Source of the DNA: Gemmatimonadota bacterium
GTDB taxonomy: Bacteria > Gemmatimonadota > Gemmatimonadetes > Longimicrobiales > Gaopeijiaceae
Assembly: GCA_030428885.1 (NCBI GenBank)
Contig: JAUIEJ010000014.1
Location: forward strand, 1-64,000
Direction: 5' to 3'
DNA: 64,000 nucleotides
A model generated the notes under the pieces. The model worked only from the letters and a program-made list of their open reading frames with translations, made no database searches and was not told where the DNA came from. This document shows, piece by piece, positions 25,278-32,235 of the stretch. Each line of letters opens with the position of its first letter. Position 1 is the first letter of the stretch. The translations under genes were made by a program, and so were the position numbers.

Positions 25278-26531
25278 GTGCTTCGACTTCATCTCGGCGA
25301 CGCCGCCACGGCGGCGGCGAAGGCCTGGGCCCACGACGCCGTGGAGCCTCGCCACGTGGCCTACGCCATCGCCCGCCACTTCGAGGACGACCCCGAGGTG
25401 GCGCCCCTCCTCCAGCGCGCCCGGGCGGCCCTGGAGCCCCGGGGCAACGCCGTGTCGGTGCCCCGCCCCACCGACGCCACCACGGGCATCCTCGCGGGCA
25501 TCGCGTCGCGGGACGATGCGGTGGAGGCGCTGCGGTCCGTGTTGGACGACGAGGTGACCCCGGCCGCTCCACCGTCGGGCGCACCGTCCGGAATGCAGGC
25601 CCAGTCCGAAGAGGTCGACGCGGCCACCGCCACCGACGACGAGACGGAGCCCGACGAACCCGACGAGACGGTGGCCGACGTCCTGGCCGAGCTCGACGCC
25701 CTGGTGGGACTGGGCAGCGTGAAGCAGCAGGTGCGCAGCGTCGTGGCCGTGGTCCAGGCCAACCGGGAGCGGGAGCGGGCCGGCCTGCCGGCCGTCAATC
25801 CGGGCCTCCACCTGGTCTTCACCGGTCCCCCGGGAACGGGCAAGACCACGGTGGCCCGCCTGGTGGCCCGTCTCTACCGGGCCTCGGGGGCCCTGCCGAG
25901 TTCGACCTTCACCGAGGTCGATCGAGCCGACCTGGTGGCAGGGTACGTGGGCCAGACGGCCCTCAAGACGGCCGACGTGATCCGGAAGACCCGGCCCGGC
26001 GTGCTCTTCGTGGACGAAGCCTATGCCCTCACGCCGTCCCACCCTTCGGACTTCGGCGCGGAGGCCATCGCCACCCTGGTGAAGGCCATGGAGGATCACC
26101 GCGACGATCTGGCGGTCATCGCCGCGGGCTACGGTCAGGAGATGAGCGAGTTCGTGGAGTCGAATCCGGGACTCCGCAGCCGCCTCAAGACCTTCATCGA
26201 CTTTCCCGACTACGCCCCCGGGGAGCTGGGGCTCATCTTCGCCAAGTTCGTGGAGGAGGCCGGCCTGTCCCTGGGCGAGGGCGCGGCGGAACGGGCCGAA
26301 TCCCTCTTCTCCCGGGCGGTGGACCGGGAGGATTTCGGCAACGCCCGCTTCGCCCGCACCCTCTTCGAACAGGCCTACGCCCGCATGGCCCTTCGGGCGG
26401 CCGAAGACGGGGTCGTGGAGGTGGAGGAGCTCATGGAACTCCTGGCCGACGACGTCACCTGGGTCGAGCCCGGGATCGACGTGGCCCGGAACCGGATCGG
26501 CTTCGATTCCGGGGCCGGAGACGATGGGTGA
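25278..26531 (+). CDS. CbbX/SpoVK-like AAA+ ATPase with Clp-N-like N-terminus
   Basis: A 417-residue AAA+ protein. Residues 1-50 (AWAHDAVEPRHVAYAIARHF) resemble the Clp_N substrate-binding repeat. An acidic linker follows, rich in Asp/Glu. The AAA core starts near 145 (LVGLGSVKQQVRSVVAVVQ) with Walker A GPPGTGKTT, Walker B VLFVDEAYAL and sensor-type FIDFPDYAP. This core is of the CbbX/SpoVK kind, hexameric remodelling motors. No RuBisCO genes are present, so a CbbX role is unlikely. The GTG at 25278 is chosen because it directly follows the YbjN-like gene. Its 3' end overlaps the GNAT gene by 8 nt. Confidence 0.85.
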   Translation: MLRLHLGDAATAAAKAWAHDAVEPRHVAYAIARHFEDDPEVAPLLQRARAALEPRGNAVSVPRPTDATTGILAGIASRDDAVEALRSVLDDEVTPAAPPSGAPSGMQAQSEEVDAATATDDETEPDEPDETVADVLAELDALVGLGSVKQQVRSVVAVVQANRERERAGLPAVNPGLHLVFTGPPGTGKTTVARLVARLYRASGALPSSTFTEVDRADLVAGYVGQTALKTADVIRKTRPGVLFVDEAYALTPSHPSDFGAEAIATLVKAMEDHRDDLAVIAAGYGQEMSEFVESNPGLRSRLKTFIDFPDYAPGELGLIFAKFVEEAGLSLGEGAAERAESLFSRAVDREDFGNARFARTLFEQAYARMALRAAEDGVVEVEELMELLADDVTWVEPGIDVARNRIGFDSGAGDDG

Positions 26532-27384
26532 GGCTCGGCTCGTCCGCGCGGCCTCGCCCCGGGTCTTCTTCGACCGGTGCCGGGAGTTCCTGGCTGCGAA
26601 CGAGGCCGAGTACAACCTGATCCTGGGGCTCGCCCCCGGGCTGCTCTCCGGGGACCACGACTACGACGAGCCCATCTACCTGGCCTGGGCCGAGGCCGGG
26701 GATTCGGTCCGGGGCGTCGCGTTCCGCACCCCGCCCTACAAGCTGTCGGTGGGGCACCTGCCCCTCGAGATCGTCCCGGAGCTGGTGGCCGATCTGGGGC
26801 GGACCTACGACGAGATCCCGGCGGTCATGGGGCCCGAGCCCGTGGCCGAAGGGGTGGCCCGGGCCTGGGCCGCACCTCGTGGACTCGAGGTCCGTCCGGG
26901 AATGCGGCTGCGGATCCACGCCCTCACCGCCGTGCGCCCCGATCTGCCCCGACCCCCGGGCGTCATGCGGGGCGGAACGTCCGGCGACGTGGACCTGGTG
27001 GCCCGGTGGCTCGCCGCCTTCTCCACCGAGACGGGCATTCCCGGCACCGAGCCGGAGGCGGCGGCCCGGCGCCTCGTGGACACGGGGGCCGCGAGGCTCT
27101 GGGACGTCGACGGCACGGCGGTTTCCATGGCGGCCCGAGCCGGCGCCACGGCCACCGCCATCCGGGTGGGCTACGTCTTCACGCCGCCGGAGCTGCGGGG
27201 CCGCGGCTACGCCACGGCCCTGGTGGCCGACCTCAGCGCCGAGGTTCTCGCCGAAGGACGGCGCTCGGCGTTCCTCTACACCGACCTGGCCAACCCCACG
27301 TCCAACGCCATCTACGCACGCATCGGCTACGAACCCGTGACCGATGTGGCGGACTGGGAGATCGGCGCCGACGTCACTCCCTGA
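26524..27384 (+). CDS. GNAT-family N-acetyltransferase
   Basis: A 286-residue protein with a C-terminal GNAT domain from about 150. VGYVFTPPELRGRGYATAL is the acetyl-CoA pyrophosphate-binding R/Q-x-x-G-x-G/A motif, and YTDLANPTSNAIYARIGYEP is the final helix/strand pair. The N-terminal 130 residues look like a degenerate GNAT half, as in two-domain acetyltransferases. The substrate is unknown. It belongs to the YbjN-AAA+ gene set by overlap. Confidence 0.88.
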   Translation: MGEARLVRAASPRVFFDRCREFLAANEAEYNLILGLAPGLLSGDHDYDEPIYLAWAEAGDSVRGVAFRTPPYKLSVGHLPLEIVPELVADLGRTYDEIPAVMGPEPVAEGVARAWAAPRGLEVRPGMRLRIHALTAVRPDLPRPPGVMRGGTSGDVDLVARWLAAFSTETGIPGTEPEAAARRLVDTGAARLWDVDGTAVSMAARAGATATAIRVGYVFTPPELRGRGYATALVADLSAEVLAEGRRSAFLYTDLANPTSNAIYARIGYEPVTDVADWEIGADVTP

Positions 27385-29980
27385 GGCACGACACGGGGTC
27401 CACCCGCCCCGCCCGCCGCGCCGGCCACCACGACGCCGCCGTGGCGGTGGCGGCCAGGACCACGCCCGCCACGGCCAACGCCAGGGGGTCGAGGGGCGAC
27501 ACCCGGTAGAGCACCGAGTCCAGGGAACGCCCCACCCCCCAGGCCACGAGAAGTCCCAGGGAGATCCCGGCGAGAGCCAGGCCCCACGCCCGGCGCAACG
27601 TCAGGGCCACCACCGCGTCGGGTCGGGCCCCGAGGGCGATCCGGATGCCGAACTCCCGGGTGCGCCGCTGGGCCACCATGGAGACGACGCCGAAGAGCCC
27701 CACCGACGCCAGCAACAACGCCAGGGCCGCAAACCCGGCCACCACGCCCCCGATGCGTCGGGTGTCGTCCAAGGTGCCCAGTAACGCCGACCGCACGTCC
27801 ACCGCCCGGGCCTCCAGCCCCGGAGCCGCCGCTTCCACGGCCTCTTCCAGCGCGGCCGGCCCGGGGCCACCGTCTCCGGTGGTGGAGACGGCGAAGGCCA
27901 GCCCGGGCTGCCACGCCTGCTCGAACGGCACGTAGACGCCCGGGTTCGGGCGAGCCCGCAACGTGCGGAGTTGAACGTCGTCGGCCACGCCGATGACCCG
28001 CCACCCGGGGGTTCCCTCCATGCGCCGACCCACCGGGGACTCCCCGGGCCAGAAGCGGTCCGCCAGTTCCCGACTGACGACCATCACGGGCTCACTCTCC
28101 GTCCCGAAGTCCCCGGGAACCCGCCCCTCCCTCACCCCGATCCCGAGGGTTTCGAAGTACCCGGGCCCCACCGCCGTGAACTCCACCTGGAGCTCGTCGT
28201 CGGGGCGGCCCGCCGGGGCCACCGACCCCATGCTCTGGCCCCCGGCTACGGGCACCTGCGTCCCCACTGCCGCCGAGCGCACGCCGGGAAGTTCCTCGAG
28301 CCGCCGGACCGCATCCTGGACCAGGGGGACCGAGGGTTCGGCGTCCCAGTCGTCGAACGACAGCCGGAGGAAGACGGCCCGGAGATCCCGGGATTCGAAG
28401 CCCGGATCGGCGGCGGCCCCCTCAGACACGCTCCGCACCAGGAGTCCGACGCCGGCCACGAGCCCGAGGGATACCCCGAGCTGCACCACCACGAGAAGCG
28501 AGCGGATCCGCCCGGGACCCCGCCGTTCGTCTCGCCCCCGCCGCGCAGCTCCCCGGGTCGCCCGCATGGCGAACCACGCCGGACCGGCCCCGTTGATGAC
28601 CGCGGCGACCAGGGCCATGCCCCCCACCATGGCCCACACCCGCGCATCGGGCCGAAGCGACGTGAGGAGGTCCACGGGCACCACGGCCGGGACACCGCCG
28701 ATCAGCAGGAAGACCAGGGGCACGGCCAACACCGCCGCCACCACGGACAGCATGCCGCTCTCCAGGAGAAGTTCACGCCCGAGGCGACCGCGTCCCGCCC
28801 CGAGGGCGCTCCGGACCGAAAACTCCCCATCCCGTCCGGTGGCCCGGGCCAGGGCCAGGTTCGCCACGCTGGCGGCGGTGAGGAGGAGGACGAGCCCAAC
28901 GAACACCGACAGCATGCGGCTGAGCCGGTCGATGGACGCTCGCGACCAGGGGTCGACGCCGACCCCGGGCTCCAGCACGATCCTCGCTCCCTCGTTCACC
29001 TCGGCCGCCCGTCGATGCCGTTCGGTGAGCGCCGCCTCCGCCGATGCCAGGGACCCGGAGTCGCCGCCGCCGCGGGTTCGGCCCACCAGGCTCAACCAGC
29101 TCCATCGCCAACTGTCGAACGGCAGATCGCCCCCGTAGCCGGGGTTCATGACCGCCGGAACGAAGAGGTCCGGGGCGAACCCAGTGTGGTGCACGCCGAC
29201 GTACCCCGCCGGCGCCACGCCCACCACCTCGTAGGGCACGCCGTCGATGGGCACGGTGCGGCCCACCACGTCGGGGGTCCCCCCCCACCGGCGCTCCCAG
29301 AACCCGTGGGCGAGCACCACCACCGGATGACCCCCGATCACCACGTCATCGGACGGACCGAGGAGCCGGCCCAGCGCGGGGCGGGTGCCCAGGACCTGGA
29401 ACCAGTTCCCGGTGACGAAGTGGCCGAACGCCGCCTCGCTCCCGGGCCCGTCGCCCACCCGGAACTGATGGAGTGAGAACCCGGCCACCTGCTCGAACGC
29501 CGGGCCCGGATCCTCCATGACGAGCTGCGCGCTCCGCCAGGAGAAGCTCCCCCAGGGAAGCCCGTCGTCGGTGAGGCGGCCGATCTGGACCAGACCGTCG
29601 GCCTCCACCCCGGGCAGCGGGCGGGCGGTCAGGGTGTAGACGAGGGTGGCCAACGTTCCCGCCGCCCCGATCCCCAGGGCCAGAGTGGTCACGGCCACGA
29701 CCGCGAAGGCCGGGGCCCGACGCAGCGATCGCACCGCGAGCCGCAGGTCGTCGCCCAGCCCTCCCGACCGCCAGCCCTCCAGCCGGAGCCAGAGGGCGTG
29801 GACCACCGCACCCCGGGCGAAGGCGAGGGGCGAAGGAAGCCGGGTGGGGCCCGCCGCCTCCACGCCCTCCAGGGACCGGAGTTCGGCGAGCCATTCCTCC
29901 CGGAAGCGTGGGCGTTCGTCGTGCGGGACCAACCGGGCCGACCAGGCCACGAGGCGCCGGGCCCAGCGGGCTGCACTCAC
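27374..29980 (-). CDS. ADOP-type FtsX/MacB permease
   Basis: An 868-residue permease. An N-terminal prefix (residues 1-90, VPHDERPRFREEWLAEL) precedes the first membrane helix (FAVVAVTTLALGIGAAGT), then a MacB_PCD domain, an FtsX core near 350-460 (VGLVLLLTAASVANLALARA), a second PCD domain, and a C-terminal FtsX part (SVGLFGVVSMVAQRRTREFG). It ends PARRAGRVDPVSCLRE. The GTG start overlaps the PadR stop (GTGA). The 3' end overlaps the convergent GNAT gene by 11 nt. Confidence 0.9.
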   Translation of the reverse strand: MSAARWARRLVAWSARLVPHDERPRFREEWLAELRSLEGVEAAGPTRLPSPLAFARGAVVHALWLRLEGWRSGGLGDDLRLAVRSLRRAPAFAVVAVTTLALGIGAAGTLATLVYTLTARPLPGVEADGLVQIGRLTDDGLPWGSFSWRSAQLVMEDPGPAFEQVAGFSLHQFRVGDGPGSEAAFGHFVTGNWFQVLGTRPALGRLLGPSDDVVIGGHPVVVLAHGFWERRWGGTPDVVGRTVPIDGVPYEVVGVAPAGYVGVHHTGFAPDLFVPAVMNPGYGGDLPFDSWRWSWLSLVGRTRGGGDSGSLASAEAALTERHRRAAEVNEGARIVLEPGVGVDPWSRASIDRLSRMLSVFVGLVLLLTAASVANLALARATGRDGEFSVRSALGAGRGRLGRELLLESGMLSVVAAVLAVPLVFLLIGGVPAVVPVDLLTSLRPDARVWAMVGGMALVAAVINGAGPAWFAMRATRGAARRGRDERRGPGRIRSLLVVVQLGVSLGLVAGVGLLVRSVSEGAAADPGFESRDLRAVFLRLSFDDWDAEPSVPLVQDAVRRLEELPGVRSAAVGTQVPVAGGQSMGSVAPAGRPDDELQVEFTAVGPGYFETLGIGVREGRVPGDFGTESEPVMVVSRELADRFWPGESPVGRRMEGTPGWRVIGVADDVQLRTLRARPNPGVYVPFEQAWQPGLAFAVSTTGDGGPGPAALEEAVEAAAPGLEARAVDVRSALLGTLDDTRRIGGVVAGFAALALLLASVGLFGVVSMVAQRRTREFGIRIALGARPDAVVALTLRRAWGLALAGISLGLLVAWGVGRSLDSVLYRVSPLDPLALAVAGVVLAATATAASWWPARRAGRVDPVSCLRE

Positions 29981-30288
29981 GAGGACCGCTCCAGGCCCCG
30001 GCCCAACTCGGAGGCGAGGTGGGCCATTCGAGCCGTACCCTCGGCGAGTCGCCCCGCCCCGTCCGACGTCAGCTCGTAGTACCGGCGGCGAGGGCGCGCC
30101 TCGGCTTCGGCCACGTCGGCGTCTTCCCATCGGGAGCGCACCAGGCCCCGCTTCGAACAACGGCTCAGGGCCGGGTAGACCGTGCCCGACGGCAGTCCCG
30201 TGTGGGCCACGATGTCGAGGCCGTAGCTCCGGCCATCGCGCACGGCGGCGAGGATCTGAAGAGTGGTGGCCCCGAGGGAACGTGGCAT
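29977..30288 (-). CDS. PadR-family transcriptional regulator
   Basis: A 103-residue winged-helix repressor beginning MPRSLGATTLQILAAV. SYGLDIVAHTGLPSGTVYP and ALSRCSKRGLVRSRWED form the DNA-binding helices and RRRYYELTSDGAGRL the wing. The upstream ATG at 30330 would place the start inside the probable operator and add a non-PadR stretch, so I use 30288. Coupled to the permease by GTGA overlap. Confidence 0.88.
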   Translation of the reverse strand: MPRSLGATTLQILAAVRDGRSYGLDIVAHTGLPSGTVYPALSRCSKRGLVRSRWEDADVAEAEARPRRRYYELTSDGAGRLAEGTARMAHLASELGRGLERSS

Positions 30289-30306
30289 GGGAGGTCGCCC
30301 TTGTGA

Positions 30307-30350
30307 GTAGAAGTGAAAGATAATATGCACTTCTACCTACAGGACGTCAA
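30307..30350 (-). promoter_or_regulatory. promoter with overlapping PadR-type operator
   Basis: GTAGAAGTG (30307-30315) and CACTTCTAC (30328-30336) form a perfect 9-bp inverted repeat with a 12-nt AT-rich spacer. On the minus strand the spacer carries TATTAT as a -10-like element, and TTGACG lies 19 nt further upstream (30350-30345) as a -35. A repressor bound here would block the promoter of the PadR-permease operon. Confidence 0.65.
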
Positions 30351-30387
30351 CGTCCCGACCGTCGCACCTGGGGGGTCACCCTCGGAG

Positions 30388-30651
30388 TTACAGCAGCTTC
30401 TTGAGACGGGCGAAGCCTTCCTTCACCTCTTCGGCCACCATGTCGAACGCGGCGCCCACGTCGCCGCCCGCCTCTCCGGCTTCGTCCTTCAGGACCTTCA
30501 TGCGGCCCCGGAGTCCCTGGATCTTGTCTTCCAGCTCCTGCCATTCCTCCCTCGCCTCGAGCTTGGCGAGCCCGAGCTTCATCTTCAGCTCGTCGCGCTC
30601 CTGCTCCAGCCGCTCGAGAAGGCTCTTGAGCTTGTCGTCACCGTCGGACAT
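30388..30651 (-). CDS. small coiled-coil protein
   Basis: An 87-residue charged protein. Residues 5-55 have a heptad pattern (LKSLLERLEQERDELKMKL, then EEWQELEDKIQGLRGRMKVL), so it is probably a helical, oligomerising cytosolic protein. The end (AAFDMVAEEVKEGFARLKKL) is amphipathic. No signal or membrane segment. The ATG at 30651 has GGGAG 7 nt upstream. Family not recognised. Confidence 0.75.
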   Translation of the reverse strand: MSDGDDKLKSLLERLEQERDELKMKLGLAKLEAREEWQELEDKIQGLRGRMKVLKDEAGEAGGDVGAAFDMVAEEVKEGFARLKKLL

Positions 30652-30788
30652 GGGGGGACTCCCGTCGAGGTTGGGGTGGGATCGAGGCACCATCGAAAGC
30701 TAATCGGGGTGGGGAGACCGTTCTACCGCGACCGGGTCGCGCGGACGGGACACCTTGCCGTGAACCTCGAGGGCCCGTAGCGATCGGG

Positions 30789-31673
30789 ATGCCCCGCGCC
30801 GCCCTCTCGCCGCTTCTCGCGATCCATCTCGCCGTGCTGCTCTTCGGAGCGGCCGGCCTCTTCGGCAAGCTCCTGGACCTGCCCCCGACCCTCATCGTGC
30901 TCGGGCGGGTGGTGTTCGCGTCCGTGGCGCTGGGCGCGGTGCTGGCGGTGCGAAGCCGAGGGGGAGAGGCTCGGCCCGTGGCGGGCGGGGGCGCACCGTG
31001 GGGGCTCGCGGCGCTGGGACTCCTCCTGGCCGTTCACTGGGTCACGTTCTTCCACGCCATCCAGGTCAGCAGCGTAGCCGTGGGATTGCTGACCTTCGCC
31101 ACGTTTCCGGTGTTCACGGCGCTTCTGGAGCCCCTCCTCCCCGGGGAGCGCTTCGACGGCGGGGCCCTCGTTGCGGCGGTGGTCACCGTCGTGGGGGTGT
31201 CGCTGGTGGTGCCGGCTCCCGACCCGTCGAATCCCGTCACCCGGGGCGCGTTCTGGGGTGTGGTCTCGGGGCTCACCTTCGCCGTGCTGGCCCTGGCCAA
31301 CCGGGGGTGGGTGCGGCGGGAATCGGCGCTCCGCCTGGCGTTCCACCAGGACCTGTGGGCCATGGTCTTCCTGCTGCCCTTCGCAGGGGCGGCGGGTCGA
31401 TGGCCCACGGCGGAAGAGTGGGGGCTGCTGCTGGTGCTCGGCGTCGTGTTCACCGCCGGGGCCCACGGGGTGTTCATCCACGGGCTCAAGGGGGTCACGG
31501 CGGGGCGGGCCGCCGTCATCGCCTCCCTGGAACCGGTCTACGGCGTGGCGTTGGCGGTGGTGTTCCTCGCCGAGCGCCCCGCGCCCCGCACGCTGATCGG
31601 CGGCGCCATCGTGCTGCTGGCGGCGGCCTGGGTCAGCGTGCGCGACACGGGGCGCGACACCCCGGATCGCTAG
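30789..31673 (+). CDS. EamA/DMT-family membrane transporter
   Basis: A 294-residue protein with ten predicted membrane helices arranged as two EamA repeats (about residues 5-140 and 150-285). Typical elements are HWVTFFHAIQVSSVAVGLL in repeat one and TAGRAAVIASLEPVYGVAL in repeat two, where the S/A-L-E-P-V pattern is characteristic of metabolite exporters. Substrate unknown. It overlaps the convergent HAD gene by 4 nt. Confidence 0.9.
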   Translation: MPRAALSPLLAIHLAVLLFGAAGLFGKLLDLPPTLIVLGRVVFASVALGAVLAVRSRGGEARPVAGGGAPWGLAALGLLLAVHWVTFFHAIQVSSVAVGLLTFATFPVFTALLEPLLPGERFDGGALVAAVVTVVGVSLVVPAPDPSNPVTRGAFWGVVSGLTFAVLALANRGWVRRESALRLAFHQDLWAMVFLLPFAGAAGRWPTAEEWGLLLVLGVVFTAGAHGVFIHGLKGVTAGRAAVIASLEPVYGVALAVVFLAERPAPRTLIGGAIVLLAAAWVSVRDTGRDTPDR

Positions 31674-32230
31674 AGGCCCATCCGCCGGAGTACGTCGGAC
31701 CAGGACGTGGCGGGGAACGGCCGCGCCGCCCCTCCCCCTCGGGCCTGAGCGTCGGGCCTGCCCACCCGCAGGTGGATCTGACGGAGTTCGTTGCGCTCCA
31801 CGTCGTCCAGATGCCGGGCGTCGTCGTCCACGAGCCACGTGAGGCCCCGGCGCAGGGCCAGCTCGATCTTCGACGTGCCGTGAGCGGAGTGGAGGGCCGA
31901 GATGGAGTCCCCTACGCCGTGGTGACGGAGCCAGTCCTCGGCCCACCCCACCTCGTCGCCCTTCCGGGCGGTGACGATTTCGACGCGACCTCGGGCGGCG
32001 AGCTTCGGCAGGGCGGCCAGCGCCCCCTCGATGGGCCGGAGCCGCCGGCTCGTCTCGACCGTATTCACCTCGGCGATCATCCGGAAGTAGGCGTCCTCTC
32101 CGATCCGGGCGATGCACGACGTGCGGTCGCACTCCCACGGATTCAGGCGCAGGCCCATTTCGCCCTCGATCCAGGCGGCCTTCGCCGACCCCATGTCGGC
32201 GACGGTGCCGTCGAAATCGATGGCGAACAC
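31670..32230 (-). CDS. HAD-superfamily hydrolase (5'-nucleotidase-like)
   Basis: A 186-residue hydrolase. FAIDFDGTVADMG near residue 2 is HAD motif I, with the nucleophile and general acid aspartates; EIVTARKGDE near 95 is motif II with Thr; KIELALRRGLTWLVDDDARHL carries the lysine of motif III and the DD of motif IV. It resembles small nucleotidases or phosphatases. The GTG at 32230 lies 12 nt after GGAGG. The preceding S9 peptidase gene ends 5 nt upstream. Confidence 0.8.
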   Translation of the reverse strand: MFAIDFDGTVADMGSAKAAWIEGEMGLRLNPWECDRTSCIARIGEDAYFRMIAEVNTVETSRRLRPIEGALAALPKLAARGRVEIVTARKGDEVGWAEDWLRHHGVGDSISALHSAHGTSKIELALRRGLTWLVDDDARHLDDVERNELRQIHLRVGRPDAQARGGGAARPFPATSWSDVLRRMGL

Positions 32231-32235
32231 CGCGG

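Noticed and set aside
25278-26531. RuBisCO activase CbbX
   Set aside because: The AAA core is CbbX/SpoVK-like, but no RuBisCO or Calvin-cycle gene is nearby, and the Clp-N-like head is not part of CbbX.
29977-30330. ATG start of padR at 30330
   Set aside because: It would start translation inside the inverted repeat that contains the -10-like element, and the added residues are not PadR-like.
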